Part shown: positions 1-8,603 of the stretch, one piece after another
How the letters are laid out: the number at the start of each line of letters is the position of its first letter
Numbering within the stretch: position 1 is the first letter of the stretch
NCBI GenBank assembly: GCA_913048245.1
Contig: CAJWWR010000009.1
Location: 1-34,655 of the forward strand
Source of the DNA: an uncultured Prochlorococcus sp.
GTDB lineage: Bacteria > Cyanobacteriota > Cyanobacteriia > PCC-6307 > Cyanobiaceae
DNA: 34,655 nucleotides
Direction of reading: 5' to 3'
The notes under the pieces: generated by a model
The model's input: only the letters and a program-made list of their open reading frames with translations
Databases searched by the model: none
Told to the model about the DNA's origin: nothing
Translations under genes and position numbers: made by a program

Positions 1-99
1 TTATTTACCCACGATTCATTTAAGTTAACATTAAAATTTCGATTGCGTAATAAACTAATAATCTCTTAATTTTTGGGAGTTTGAATTTTTATTAAATTT

Positions 100-1593
100 C
101 TAAGAATATAATCTCTCTAGAAAATCTGTTGCTAATTTAATATGCATTTCTAACTTTTTAGGTTCCATTTTATCAATAGTTCTTGCCATCATTGATAATC
201 TATATTGATTCCTAAAAAAATCCTTATAATCATAAATAAATTTCCAGAATAATCCATCCCAAATAGTTGCCCATTCACCATTCTTATAATCTGACATTTT
301 TTTTATATAATTCGAACCAGAGATATAAGGTTTTGTCGAAAAAATACCTCCATCGCTAAATTGACTCATCCCATAAACATTAGGAACCATAACCCAATCG
401 AAAGAATCAATAAACATTTCCATAAACCATGTATAAACTTGATCAGGATGAAAACGACATAAGAGCATAAAATTCCCAATAATCATTAATCTTTCTATGT
501 GATGACAATATCCATAATCAAGAATATTTCTTATCACATTATCAATTGGATCGATTCCTGTGGTTCCATCATAAAAGGATTTAGGAATTGTTTTATATTC
601 AAAATCCCAAAAGTTAGTAGTTCGCATTTTTGTTCCATATTTTTCATAGACCAATGACATAAATTCTCTCCAACCGATTATTTGCCTAATGAAACCCTCC
701 AAAGAATTAATTGGGATATTTTTTCTTTCTCCAATCAATAATGCTTTTTTTATTATTTCATCTGGAGTTAACAACCCAATATTTAGCAAAGGAGACAAAA
801 TACTGTGCCATAAGAACTTATGATCCTTACTTATAGAATCCTCGTATTCTCCAAATGAAGAAAATCTCTTTTCTAAGAAATCATCTAACCAATAATTAGC
901 TTCTTCAAAGGTAGTTGGATAATTAAAATGTAGACTTGTGCCTCGATGCTTTAATTTATCTTTTTTGATACTCAACTCTGCCGCAATTACAAAATTATTT
1001 TTGGCTAATTTAATTAATTTCGGAACATGTATGTTTTTTGGTAATTTTTTTCGATTTAATTCGTCGAAACTCCATTTTCCTCCTACAGGAGATTCATCAT
1101 AATTAATCAAGATCTTTTTATCTTTTCTTTGATTCTCATAGAATCTACCCATTAAAGGTTTTTTGGGATTTGAAGTAAATATTTTTCTCATAGCCTTAGA
1201 AGTAAGAAACATTGGAGATTCGAGAAAATTTATTTTAATATTATTTTCTTCGCAAAAATTTTTTAAACGTTTTTTAATCAGATAATCATGGGGATCTATC
1301 ATATTTAATTTTTCATATTTGTTTTTTAAATATTTGGATAAATAATCTATGGTATGAATCGTAAACTTATTTTCTAGATGAACTACTTTAATTCCTTTTT
1401 TAATTAAATAATTTTTGTAAGCATAAATAGATGCCTTCAAAAAAATTAATTTATTTTTATGGTTAATATATTTATAGATTGAATCATTACCAAAGAACAA
1501 ATCATCCTCCAAAAGAATAATATCGCATTTGTATTTAAACAACGGATTTTCTTTAAATAACTGATTAGGTAAAACAATTGAAATTTGCTTCAT
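100..1593 (-). CDS. PhrB-type cryptochrome/photolyase-related flavoprotein lacking the Fe-S cysteines
   Basis: A 497-residue member of the deoxyribodipyrimidine photolyase-related family, whose characterised members (FeS-BCP, PhrB) are FAD proteins that repair (6-4) photoproducts with light. The N-terminal Rossmann-like domain covers about residues 1-130. The helical FAD domain follows, with the HHIERL motif (H364, H365), the [14 protein letters not shown] stretch (403-416) and [16 protein letters not shown] (421-436). The paired histidines match those needed for (6-4) repair in PhrB. The family normally binds a 4Fe-4S cluster with one Cys near residue 349 and three in a loop after MSDY. Here residue 349 is Pro, and the loop is shortened with no Cys. 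The gene is last of a four-gene unit, and its ATG overlaps the stop of the DUF2256 gene as ATGA. Family is certain; repair versus signalling function is inferred. Confidence 0.9.
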   Translation of the reverse strand: MKQISIVLPNQLFKENPLFKYKCDIILLEDDLFFGNDSIYKYINHKNKLIFLKASIYAYKNYLIKKGIKVVHLENKFTIHTIDYLSKYLKNKYEKLNMIDPHDYLIKKRLKNFCEENNIKINFLESPMFLTSKAMRKIFTSNPKKPLMGRFYENQRKDKKILINYDESPVGGKWSFDELNRKKLPKNIHVPKLIKLAKNNFVIAAELSIKKDKLKHRGTSLHFNYPTTFEEANYWLDDFLEKRFSSFGEYEDSISKDHKFLWHSILSPLLNIGLLTPDEIIKKALLIGERKNIPINSLEGFIRQIIGWREFMSLVYEKYGTKMRTTNFWDFEYKTIPKSFYDGTTGIDPIDNVIRNILDYGYCHHIERLMIIGNFMLLCRFHPDQVYTWFMEMFIDSFDWVMVPNVYGMSQFSDGGIFSTKPYISGSNYIKKMSDYKNGEWATIWDGLFWKFIYDYKDFFRNQYRLSMMARTIDKMEPKKLEMHIKLATDFLERLYS

Positions 1594-1721
1594 AATTTTG
1601 ACTTTCTCTTACGACACCTATTGGAACAGTAAATAACTTCGTTCCAACAATTCTTCCATTTTTTTCTCCATTCAAAAGCTCTTAGACAAACTGGACAAAT
1701 TTTTATAGGTAGATTTTTCAA
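1590..1721 (-). CDS. DUF2256 small zinc-ribbon protein (43 aa, TTG start)
   Basis: This short gene reads [20 protein letters not shown] followed by [14 protein letters not shown], the signature of the DUF2256 family. Cysteine pairs at residues 9/12 and 32/36 form a likely zinc ribbon, and the tail is very basic. No ATG or GTG exists upstream in this frame before it runs deep into the preceding gene, so I place the start at the TTG, giving a length normal for the family. It begins 7 nt after the DUF2805 stop, and its TGA overlaps the photolyase ATG, which suggests translational coupling. DUF2256 genes are known to neighbour cryptochrome/photolyase genes in many bacteria. A role as a partner of the photolyase is inference; the molecular function is unknown. 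Confidence 0.85.
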   Translation of the reverse strand: MKNLPIKICPVCLRAFEWRKKWKNCWNEVIYCSNRCRKRKSKL

Positions 1722-1728
1722 ATTAAAT

Positions 1729-1959
1729 TTATTTCTTGTGAAGTGACTTGAATCGATCTGATGGTAAAAATTGCATATGTTTGGTTTTACGCCCAGAAAC
1801 CCTTTTTCTCCAGGCTTTAAAAGACTTAATTTTAAGGTGTTTACGCATAATTTTAATGACTTCCTTTTCCTTTAAACCAAATTGATATTCAATAGCTTCA
1901 AATGGCGTTCTATCCTCCCAACCCATTTCAATAATTCTATCTATATCTTTAAATTCCAT
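1729..1959 (-). CDS. DUF2805 / TIGR03643 family protein (76 aa)
   Basis: A 76-residue protein starting [20 protein letters not shown], which matches my memory of the TIGR03643/DUF2805 family. It has an acidic helical first half containing a helix-turn-helix-like segment (roughly residues 18-44), then a very basic Trp-containing region ([12 protein letters not shown], about 50-61). That composition suggests nucleic-acid binding, but no activity is known to me. It lies 3 nt downstream of the DCC gene and 7 nt upstream of the DUF2256 gene, in the photolyase unit. This family recurs next to photolyase/cryptochrome genes, so a role in the same light-related process is plausible but unproven. Confidence 0.8.
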   Translation of the reverse strand: MEFKDIDRIIEMGWEDRTPFEAIEYQFGLKEKEVIKIMRKHLKIKSFKAWRKRVSGRKTKHMQFLPSDRFKSLHKK

Positions 1960-1962
1960 TTT

Positions 1963-2361
1963 TTAACTTCTATTTGAAAAATCGTTATTACATAATTTTA
2001 AAGAATTTGCTCGGCCAGTTATCTTTAAACGGTTCCTCGCCCACAAGTTGTATGCAAATCTAGAAAGTGAATTAATATAAGGGATTTTTGCAGGGTAATA
2101 TAGCCAACCCATGCCAATTAATTCATAGGAAAATATCAAGACATCAAGTCCTTTAATTATTGTTTGATCATCCATAATTCCATGGAGGTTTAGCATCGCT
2201 TGACTATAACTAATATTCATGAAATCCTGAGGTAAGTAACTTTCAGATGAAATATCAACAAATCTAATAAGTTTATATTTATCTTTATTCCTAAGGAAAT
2301 TTACTTCTTTTAAACATAATGGGCATTTTCCATCAAAAAGGAATGTAAGTCTATTTTTCAT
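1963..2361 (-). CDS. DCC family (DUF393) thioredoxin-fold protein
   Basis: A 132-residue protein beginning with the hallmark FDGKCPLCLKEVNFL. The DGxCxxC motif (D10, C13, C16) defines the DCC/DUF393 family of predicted thiol-disulfide oxidoreductases with a thioredoxin-like fold. Typical family features follow: an aromatic and basic middle segment (IRFVDIS) and a hydrophobic C-terminal half (GMGWLYYPAKIP). The length is usual for the family. It is first of the four-gene minus-strand unit that ends with the photolyase. Substrate and partner are unknown; a redox role is inferred from the CxxC alone. Confidence 0.85.
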   Translation of the reverse strand: MKNRLTFLFDGKCPLCLKEVNFLRNKDKYKLIRFVDISSESYLPQDFMNISYSQAMLNLHGIMDDQTIIKGLDVLIFSYELIGMGWLYYPAKIPYINSLSRFAYNLWARNRLKITGRANSLKLCNNDFSNRS

Positions 2362-2407
2362 TTTTTTCTTAGCTTAAAAACTTATTTATTTAAGTGTGGA
2401 TTTTTCT

Positions 2408-2437
2408 GAAAGATTATTTTTACTTAAATAATCTTTC
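2408..2437. repeat. Perfect 12-bp inverted repeat (hairpin 1)
   Basis: GAAAGATTATTT (2408-2419) and AAATAATCTTTC (2426-2437) are perfect reverse complements around a 6-nt loop. Neither strand has an immediate T tract, so it is not a typical intrinsic terminator. It lies about 50 nt upstream of the DCC start, so it could be a regulator site, an mRNA leader hairpin or part of a non-coding RNA. Confidence 0.75.
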
Positions 2438-2483
2438 TAGAAATATATATTTAGATAAGCTTTATAAAGCCTTAATATTTCTA
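2438..2483. repeat. Nested inverted repeat (hairpin 2) with central 12-bp palindrome
   Basis: TAGAAATAT (2438-2446) pairs with ATATTTCTA (2475-2483). Inside lies the perfect palindrome GCTTTATAAAGC (2459-2470). It abuts hairpin 1 with no spacer. On the plus strand a short T run (CAGTTTTTAC) follows within about 10 nt. Confidence 0.65.
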
Positions 2484-2523
2484 AATCAGTTTTTACAAAA
2501 AATGATTTATCTTATATTCAATG

Positions 2524-2551
2524 ACCATTGATCTAGGGATACGTCAATGGT
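2524..2551. repeat. 8-bp inverted repeat (hairpin 3), possible terminator
   Basis: ACCATTGA (2524-2531) pairs with TCAATGGT (2544-2551) around a 12-nt loop. On the plus strand T-rich sequence follows directly (TTTTAATATTTT). It sits 10 nt downstream of the stop of the 67-residue minus-strand gene, where it could end that transcript or a plus-strand RNA from the 2400-2550 region. Confidence 0.5.
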
Positions 2552-2560
2552 TTTAATATT

Positions 2561-2764
2561 TTATTCATCTAAAAGATGAACGCCCTCACCAACATCTGAC
2601 TTGAAATCACAGTATTTTTCAAAAACTATTCCAACTTTTCTCATTGATTCCCCAAGTTCATCATTAAACTGGAGCCATTCTTCTGAATCTCTTTCTGGTA
2701 ACAACCACCCTTGATTCTCTACCATACTAGTTATCAAAGTATAATCCCACTCTATGTAAGCCAT
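2561..2764 (-). CDS. Small conserved-looking hypothetical protein (67 aa)
   Basis: A 67-residue acidic protein starting MAYIEWDYTLITSMVENQGW. I do not recognise a family. It is soluble, with no membrane segment or signal peptide, has three Trp in the first half, and has a single Cys in the stretch FEKYCDFKSDVGEGVHLLDE. A canonical TATAAT at 2790-2795 on the minus strand lies about 26 nt before the ATG, and an inverted repeat follows the stop. These support a real single-gene transcription unit. It may be a picocyanobacterial orphan gene. Confidence 0.65.
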   Translation of the reverse strand: MAYIEWDYTLITSMVENQGWLLPERDSEEWLQFNDELGESMRKVGIVFEKYCDFKSDVGEGVHLLDE

Positions 2765-2789
2765 TTAAATTTAGAACATTAATATATTT

Positions 2790-2795
2790 ATTATA
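2790..2795 (-). promoter_or_regulatory. -10 element upstream of the 67-aa gene
   Basis: A perfect TATAAT on the minus strand ends 26 nt from the start codon at 2764, giving a predicted leader of about 20 nt. No convincing -35 box is seen, which is common in AT-rich picocyanobacteria. Confidence 0.45.
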
Positions 2796-2900
2796 AACAA
2801 TTTCAATCAAGAAAAATTTTTCGCATTCATTTTTCTTTAGATAATCATCTTATTTATAATTTTTTTGATTGAATACTACTTTTATGAATCGATTTGATCT

Positions 2901-2906
2901 TATAAT
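2901..2906 (+). promoter_or_regulatory. -10 element upstream of trmH
   Basis: A perfect TATAAT lies 24 nt before the trmH ATG, giving a predicted leader of roughly 17 nt. No clear -35 element is visible. Confidence 0.45.
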
Positions 2907-2929
2907 TATTTACATAAAAGACTTTCTAA

Positions 2930-3589
2930 ATGTCAGTTTTACCCAAAAGATTTAAGCGTATAAAAAAGGTTTTAGATCAAAGGATGGAAAACCTTACTGT
3001 GCTTGTTGAAGCTGTTAATAAACCTCATAATCTTTCAGCAATTTTAAGAACTTGCGATGCGGCTGGCGTACTCGAAGCAAATTTTATATGTGAAGGCAAA
3101 GAGGTGAAAACATTTAACAGCACTGCTCAAGGCAGTCAAAAATGGGTAAAGCTCAGGAACCATTCAACAACAAATTCTGCAATCAATTCATTGAAAGGAA
3201 AAGGTTTTAAATTATTTGGAACAACCCTAAATGAGAAGTCAATTGACTATCGCGACTTAGATTTTACTAGTAAAACTTGTTTTATCCTTGGGGCAGAAAA
3301 ATGGGGTTTAAGCCAAGAAATTATTTCAAAAGTTGACGAATGTATATTTATTCCCATGAATGGAATGGTTCAATCTCTAAACGTCTCTGTTGCAGCATCA
3401 ATTCTATTATTTGAAGCAGTTAGGCAAAGAAAGGAAAAAGGATTAATCCCTATTAAGGGCGAGGGATTAAATAAAGATTTATATAAAGAAACTTTATTTG
3501 AGTGGTGTTATCCAGAACTAATTAATCATTATAAAAAATCGGCAATGAATTATCCAAGCTTAAAGGAAAATGGAGAAATTGAAAGTTAG
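2930..3589 (+). CDS. trmH: tRNA (guanosine-2'-O-)-methyltransferase TrmH
   Basis: A 219-residue SpoU/TrmH-family methyltransferase predicted to methylate the 2'-O of G18 in the tRNA D-loop using SAM. The three family motifs are present: NLSAILRTCDAAGV (34-47, with catalytic-type R40), FILGAEKWGLSQE (118-130) and IPMNGMVQSLNVSVAASILL (141-160), which form the trefoil-knot SAM site. The C-terminal KETLFEWCYPEL segment matches the extension that separates TrmH from other SpoU enzymes, and the length fits the E. coli protein. It is transcribed alone and converges on the permease gene with a 12-nt gap. Confidence 0.93.
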   Translation: MSVLPKRFKRIKKVLDQRMENLTVLVEAVNKPHNLSAILRTCDAAGVLEANFICEGKEVKTFNSTAQGSQKWVKLRNHSTTNSAINSLKGKGFKLFGTTLNEKSIDYRDLDFTSKTCFILGAEKWGLSQEIISKVDECIFIPMNGMVQSLNVSVAASILLFEAVRQRKEKGLIPIKGEGLNKDLYKETLFEWCYPELINHYKKSAMNYPSLKENGEIES

Positions 3590-3601
3590 AAAAAATTTGA
3601 T

Positions 3602-4429
3602 CTAATTTTTTTCAAGCCCCTCTCCAACAAATGATAATCCCAAGACTAGAAAAAACATAGCTAATCCCGGGAAAAGAGCCGTCCACCAAATTCCCGTAGG
3701 TAAAGCTGATAAAGCAAGATTAAGATCGCCGCCCCACTCTGGCACATCTGCAGGTACACCTAAGCCTAAAAATCCTAAACTTCCCAATACTAAAACAGCA
3801 TCTGCCGCATTGAGAGTTAGTAGGATTGGTAAAGGAGTTAAAACATTAGGTAAAATATATTTAAGCAAAATTCTCAAAAAATTTGCTCCAGATATAGTGG
3901 CCGCCTCTATATATGTTTCAGATTTAACTAAAATTGTCTGATTTCTGAATAGCCTGAAGTATTGAGGAGAATAAACAATACATAAGGCAAATGCTGCATT
4001 AACAATTCCTTTCCCAAAAACAAATGCCATTACAACTGATAAAAGAATGACAGGTATCGCAAAAATAGTATCCATTAATAGAGATAATGATTTATCTAAA
4101 ATGCCACCAAAGTAGCCACTTACCAGTCCAAGAGGGAGACCAATTATTAAAGCAAAAGAAATTGACAAAAATACTACTTCCAAAGCGATGCTAGCTCCTC
4201 TTATTGTCCTTTGACATACATCTCTTCCTAACCGATCTGTACCACAAAAGTGTTTCAAAGAAGGTGGTGCATATATTTGATTATTTAATGATGTGTCAGA
4301 GAAATCAATGAGATTAAAGAAATCTATAACTTGTAGCACTATTACAAATAAGATATAAATTATTAAAATCAAGAATCCAACTTTTCTTATATTTTTAGTT
4401 ACTGAGAAGGAGGAGTTTAAGAAAAACAA
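3602..4429 (-). CDS. DppC/OppC-type ABC transporter permease
   Basis: A 275-residue inner-membrane permease of the peptide/nickel ABC transporter class. One N-terminal membrane helix (about residues 17-37) is followed by a periplasmic segment with HFCGTDRLGRDVCQRTIRGA, the classic GTDxLGRDxxxR motif of DppC-type proteins. Five further hydrophobic helices follow. The EAA loop that contacts the ATPase is visible as EAATISGANFLRILLKYILP. No partner permease, ATPase or binding protein is in the window, so the transporter would have to assemble with subunits encoded elsewhere. It lies 75 nt downstream of lepA on the same strand. The substrate is not determinable. Confidence 0.9.
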   Translation of the reverse strand: MFFLNSSFSVTKNIRKVGFLILIIYILFVIVLQVIDFFNLIDFSDTSLNNQIYAPPSLKHFCGTDRLGRDVCQRTIRGASIALEVVFLSISFALIIGLPLGLVSGYFGGILDKSLSLLMDTIFAIPVILLSVVMAFVFGKGIVNAAFALCIVYSPQYFRLFRNQTILVKSETYIEAATISGANFLRILLKYILPNVLTPLPILLTLNAADAVLVLGSLGFLGLGVPADVPEWGGDLNLALSALPTGIWWTALFPGLAMFFLVLGLSFVGEGLEKN

Positions 4430-4504
4430 ATTAATCTAATTATTTAAATAAAATATAACCAATGTTCCTAAAACAATGTAAGGTCTTATTTATAATTTAA
4501 ACTA

Positions 4505-6313
4505 TTACTGGTTTAACTTCAGCACTGCCATAAAAGCTTCTTGCGGAACATCAACCTTTCCCATGGCTTTCATTCTCTTTTTACCTTTAGCCTGTTTCTT
4601 TAATAATTTCTTTTTTCTTGAAATATCTCCACCGTAACACTTAGATAAAACATCTTTTCTTAAAGCACTGATACTTTCACTAGCTATTATTCTACTGCCT
4701 ATTGAGGCCTGAATAGGTATTTTAAATTGTTGTTTTGGTATTAAATCTTTTAACTTCTCAACTAAACCTCTTCCTATAGAATATGCTTTTTCTTTATGAA
4801 CAATTGATGTCAGTGGATCAGCTCTCTCTGAATTGATAAGAACATCCAGGCGGACTAAATCATTTTTTTTATATCCGATAAGTTGATATTCCATAGATGC
4901 ATAACCTTGTGTTCTACTTTTCATTTGATCAAAAAAGTCTGTGACAACTTCCGCTAAGGGAATCTCATATATCAAAGTAACCCTATCCGTTGTGATGTAC
5001 TTCATATCAATAAAAACACCTCTTCTTTCTTGACATAAACCCATTAAAGTTCCATTAAATTCATTAGGTGCATAAATTTCCATTTTTACGTAAGGTTCTT
5101 CAATTGATTCTCTTAATTGAGGATCAGGAATTGTAGAAGGATTGTCAATTAGATTTTCTGTTCCATCATTAAGATTAACTTTATAAATCACTGAAGGTGC
5201 CGTAACTATTAAATCTAAATCATATTCTCTTTCCAATCTTTCTTGAACAATTTCCATATGCAACAATCCTAAAAAGCCACATCTAAAGCCAAATCCCATC
5301 GCGCTACTTGTTTCAGGCTCGTACTTTAAGGCGGCATCTGATAACTGTAATTTCTGGAGAGATTCTCGCAAGTCTGGGTACTGATCAGCATCCGTTGGGA
5401 ATAGTCCACAAAATACCATCGGATTTGCTTCTTTGTATCCAGGCAAGGGTTCTTTAGCGGGTGAACTAAAAAGCGTTATGGTATCACCAACTCTTGCATC
5501 TGCAACTGATTTAATTGACGCAGCTAAATAGCCAACTTCTCCAGCATGTAAGTTTTTGACTTTCTTCTCATCAGGAGCCATTATCCCTATTTCATCTAAC
5601 TCATAATATTTATTACTTGCCATTAGTAGAATCTTATCTTTGGAATTTATCTCCCCAGAGATAACTCTAAAATAAACAATAACGCCTCTATAGGGATCAT
5701 AATATGAGTCGAAAATTAAAGCTTTTGTTAATTGCTCTATATTATCTTGAGGAGCAGGAATCGTCTTAACAACTGCTTCCAGAATTTCGTTAATACCCTC
5801 TCCAGTTTTGGCGGAACAATTTATGGCATTGGAAGTATCTAAACCTATTATTTCTTCAATTTCCTTTTTTATTTTCTCGGGATCAGATCCAGGAAGATCA
5901 ACTTTATTTAGTACAGGAATAATCTCTAAATTATTCTCAATTGCCAAATAAACATTAGCTAAAGTTTGTGCTTCAACACCTTGACTTGCATCAACAACTA
6001 ACAACGCGCCTTCACATGCCTGTAAAGATCTGCTAACTTCATAAGAAAAATCTACATGTCCAGGCGTATCAATTAAATTTAAAATATATTCTTGAGAATC
6101 TTTTGCTCTATATTTCATTCTGGCTGCTTGCAGTTTTATGGTTATACCCCTCTCTCTTTCAAGATCCATATTATCCAAAAACTGTTCCTGCATATCTCTA
6201 GTAGATACAGTTCCAGTATCCTGAAGTAATCTATCAGCGAGTGTTGATTTACCATGGTCGATATGAGCTATTATGCAAAAATTCCTTATTTTTGAAACTG
6301 CAATATCAGTCAT
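4505..6313 (-). CDS. lepA: Elongation factor 4 (LepA) GTPase
   Basis: A 602-residue translational GTPase of LepA/EF4 length that acts on stalled or mistranslocated ribosomes. The G domain shows G1 AHIDHGKST (16-24), the switch region RERGITIK, G3 DTPGHVDF and G4 NKVD. The LepA-specific C-terminal domain is complete, with [20 protein letters not shown] near the end, a basic signature unique to LepA compared with EF-G. Minus strand, 47 nt from the mqo stop, so it may be cotranscribed with mqo. No anomaly seen. Confidence 0.97.
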   Translation of the reverse strand: MTDIAVSKIRNFCIIAHIDHGKSTLADRLLQDTGTVSTRDMQEQFLDNMDLERERGITIKLQAARMKYRAKDSQEYILNLIDTPGHVDFSYEVSRSLQACEGALLVVDASQGVEAQTLANVYLAIENNLEIIPVLNKVDLPGSDPEKIKKEIEEIIGLDTSNAINCSAKTGEGINEILEAVVKTIPAPQDNIEQLTKALIFDSYYDPYRGVIVYFRVISGEINSKDKILLMASNKYYELDEIGIMAPDEKKVKNLHAGEVGYLAASIKSVADARVGDTITLFSSPAKEPLPGYKEANPMVFCGLFPTDADQYPDLRESLQKLQLSDAALKYEPETSSAMGFGFRCGFLGLLHMEIVQERLEREYDLDLIVTAPSVIYKVNLNDGTENLIDNPSTIPDPQLRESIEEPYVKMEIYAPNEFNGTLMGLCQERRGVFIDMKYITTDRVTLIYEIPLAEVVTDFFDQMKSRTQGYASMEYQLIGYKKNDLVRLDVLINSERADPLTSIVHKEKAYSIGRGLVEKLKDLIPKQQFKIPIQASIGSRIIASESISALRKDVLSKCYGGDISRKKKLLKKQAKGKKRMKAMGKVDVPQEAFMAVLKLNQ

Positions 6314-6360
6314 ATTATTTTTAATTTACCCTTGATACAATTAACTATAACCAATCAATA

Positions 6361-7842
6361 TTATTTGTGGAAACCTAATATTGCATTATTTTTAGACACT
6401 GTATTCTTGTAATCATCAATGTTTGATTTCAAACCAAAGGAAACTAGATGTCTTAATTTCTTTTCCAATTTGGCTTTGTCTTCTCTAAAAAATAATGATT
6501 TGATTAAAACCTTTATCATTATTTTTACAGCAGTGCTAGCTCCTGGCGAGGCACCTAAAAGTGCAGATAAAGATCCATCAGCAGAGTTTACAACTTCTGT
6601 TCCAAACTGCAACTTACCTCCATTATTGATTTTCTTTATAATTTGCACTCTTTGTCCTGCATTCTGCAAAAACCAATCATTTACATTTGCTGTTGGCATC
6701 ATAAGCTTTAAATTTTCTATCCTTTCATTATGCGATTGTAAAGACTGAGAAAAGAGATAGTTGACCAAGCTAGAATTTTTGAGTCCGACATCAAAAATTG
6801 CGAATATATTATCCTTTTTAATAGAACTAAACAAATCAAAATAGGATCCCTGCTTAAGAAACTTAGTTGTAAATCCTGCAAATGGCCCAAATAATAGTGA
6901 TTTTTTTCCATTAATCCACCTTGTATCTAAATGAGGAACAGACATTGGCGGTGCACCTATGTTTGCTTTTCCATAAACTTTTGCATTATGTCTTTCACTT
7001 AGTTCTTTGTTATCGCATATAAGCCATTTTCCACTGACTGGAAATCCTCCATATATTTTAGCTTCTGGGATTTTTGATTTTTGAAGTAAGTTAATGGTCT
7101 TGCCACCTGCGCCAAGAAAAACATATCTTGTAAATAACGATAATCTTCTTCCAGACTTAATTATTTCTAATTCCCAATTATTACAATCAGTTTTGTTTAA
7201 ATTAATTAGTTCTGAACTATAGTGGATCGTCAAATTATTATTTGCAGTTAGATATGATAAATATTCTTTTGTAAGAGCTTCAAAATTTATATCAGTTCCT
7301 CTTGAAATTTTTGTTGCCGCAATAATTTCATTTCTTGGCCTGCCATCTGTAATCAAAGGAGTCCATTCCGAAATCTCTTTAAAAGAATCTGTATACATCA
7401 TCTCTTTAAATTCTTTAACTTCAGACATTGCTTTAAACCTTTCTAATAAAAATAAACAATTATTCTCACCACTTACGAAACTAATGTGAGGAACAAATCT
7501 TAAGAAATTTTCAATATTTATATTTCCCTTTTCATAAAGTGAAGCCCATAATTCAAGAGAAGTTTCAAAGGCATTATTAATCGAAAGTGCTTTTGTTAAA
7601 TCAAAAGTACGATTTTTAACTAAAGGGGTATAGTTTAATTCACAATTAGCCGCATGTCCTGTCCCAGCATTGCTCAAAACACCCGTACTTTCTTTGCCTG
7701 GAGAATCTAACTTTTCAATTATCAATATGTTAACTTCAGGCATCGCTTCTTTTAGCAAAAGTGCAAGAGTTGTACTCATTATCCCCGCACCTATTAAAAC
7801 TGCGTCGTAATCAATTTTATCTTTAAATGAATTGGTGCTCAC
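6361..7842 (-). CDS. mqo: Malate:quinone oxidoreductase
   Basis: A 493-residue FAD-dependent peripheral membrane enzyme oxidising malate to oxaloacetate with electron transfer to quinone. The N-terminal FAD-binding motif [15 protein letters not shown] (18-32) and the Mqo-specific [20 protein letters not shown] are intact. The C-terminal half carries [11 protein letters not shown] and GASPGAST, also typical of Mqo. The length matches the family. In a picocyanobacterium with an atypical TCA cycle this enzyme would feed malate electrons to the membrane quinone pool. It is divergent from the nfu gene with a 74-nt shared upstream region. Confidence 0.95.
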   Translation of the reverse strand: MSTNSFKDKIDYDAVLIGAGIMSTTLALLLKEAMPEVNILIIEKLDSPGKESTGVLSNAGTGHAANCELNYTPLVKNRTFDLTKALSINNAFETSLELWASLYEKGNINIENFLRFVPHISFVSGENNCLFLLERFKAMSEVKEFKEMMYTDSFKEISEWTPLITDGRPRNEIIAATKISRGTDINFEALTKEYLSYLTANNNLTIHYSSELINLNKTDCNNWELEIIKSGRRLSLFTRYVFLGAGGKTINLLQKSKIPEAKIYGGFPVSGKWLICDNKELSERHNAKVYGKANIGAPPMSVPHLDTRWINGKKSLLFGPFAGFTTKFLKQGSYFDLFSSIKKDNIFAIFDVGLKNSSLVNYLFSQSLQSHNERIENLKLMMPTANVNDWFLQNAGQRVQIIKKINNGGKLQFGTEVVNSADGSLSALLGASPGASTAVKIMIKVLIKSLFFREDKAKLEKKLRHLVSFGLKSNIDDYKNTVSKNNAILGFHK

Positions 7843-7916
7843 TTTGAATAAGAAATTTATCTTTTTTGCAAAGAATCAAATTATTCTCTAGGCTAATTAT
7901 AAGTTAATTTAAAATT

Positions 7917-8162
7917 ATGAGTACAGAAACTTTTGCTTTAACAAATGAAAACGTTGAAAAAGTTCTAGATGAACTTAGGCCATTTTTGATATCTGATGGA
8001 GGAAATGTAGAAGTTGCTGAAATTGATGGACCAATAGTTAAAGTAAGGCTTCAGGGAGCATGTGGAAGTTGCCCTAGTAGCACTATGACTTTAAAAATGG
8101 GAATTGAAAGGAAATTAAAAGAAATGATCCCTGAGATTAGCGAAGTTGTTCAAGTACTCTAA
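7917..8162 (+). CDS. nfu: NFU-domain iron-sulfur cluster scaffold protein
   Basis: An 81-residue stand-alone NifU C-terminal (NFU) domain that assembles and transfers Fe-S clusters. The cluster-ligating CGSC motif is at residues 49-52, in the stretch [20 protein letters not shown]. Upstream residues [13 protein letters not shown] are also typical. Cyanobacterial NFU proteins of this size are the main scaffold for photosystem I clusters, which is known for the family and inferred here. It is a single gene, divergent from mqo and convergent with a small membrane-protein gene. Confidence 0.95.
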   Translation: MSTETFALTNENVEKVLDELRPFLISDGGNVEVAEIDGPIVKVRLQGACGSCPSSTMTLKMGIERKLKEMIPEISEVVQVL

Positions 8163-8178
8163 GAAAAAAATTTATATA

Positions 8179-8436
8179 TTATTGATTACCTTTTTCCTTA
8201 AGTAATGCAGTTTTATAGTCTAAACAATCAACTGGAAGTCCTCTGCCTATTGATATTAGTAATGGAGTTAGAATGCCAAGGGTAAAAATTAAATTAGCTT
8301 GATTCACATTATTCTTACTTAAAACAAAAGTGAGAATGTATATTACAGAAAAATATCCATGCAACGATAAAAATTCTCTTGGTTTAAGGGCAGGCCATCT
8401 TAGAGTATTGCCCAGAAAATACAAAAAACCAGTCAT
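8179..8436 (-). CDS. Small membrane protein of unknown function (85 aa)
   Basis: An 85-residue protein with two likely membrane helices (about residues 24-40 and 47-64) and charged ends. It begins MTGFLYFLGNTLRWPALKPR and contains GRGLPVDCLDYKTALLKEKG near the C-terminus. I do not recognise a named family. It is convergent with the nfu gene with a 16-nt gap. Its bases seem typical of the neighbourhood and the longest competing frame on the other strand has no recognisable content, so I favour this frame. Confidence 0.65.
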   Translation of the reverse strand: MTGFLYFLGNTLRWPALKPREFLSLHGYFSVIYILTFVLSKNNVNQANLIFTLGILTPLLISIGRGLPVDCLDYKTALLKEKGNQ

Positions 8437-8567
8437 CCTAAAAATAAAAAACCATCAAATTCTAAGATTAGGATTCAGATTAAGAATTAAGATCAATAAT
8501 CAAAAAAAATTTACTTTAAATAATAATTAAGGAAAAATTAAATTATTCTTAGTCAACTATAAAAAAC

Positions 8568-8596
8568 TAGACATGCAAACAAAAAACATATAAAAT
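8568..8596 (+). promoter_or_regulatory. Sigma-70 type promoter of the riboswitch/DUF4278 transcript
   Basis: TAGACA (8568-8573, five of six matches to TTGACA) and TAAAAT (8591-8596) are separated by exactly 17 nt. Predicted transcription would begin near 8603-8604, just before the NtcA-like box and about 20 nt upstream of the riboswitch stem. Confidence 0.6.
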
Positions 8597-8603
8597 CAAT
8601 AAT

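Noticed and set aside
1-99. Tail of another gene at the left edge.
   Set aside because: All frames on both strands are closed quickly by stops, and no recognisable C-terminus is seen.
3590-3611. AT-only inverted repeat (8 bp) at the trmH/permease junction as a bidirectional terminator.
   Set aside because: The stem is made only of A and T around a 6-nt loop and overlaps the permease stop codon, so it is too weak to call.
6419-6911. Open frames of 109 and 64 codons overlapping the 3' half of mqo.
   Set aside because: They lie wholly inside an unambiguous mqo gene, have no family resemblance and look like shadow frames.
8330-8530. A 66-codon plus-strand frame overlapping the 85-residue membrane protein gene.
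   Set aside because: Low-complexity Lys/Asn tail running into spacer; the minus-strand frame has plausible membrane helices and a sensible position.
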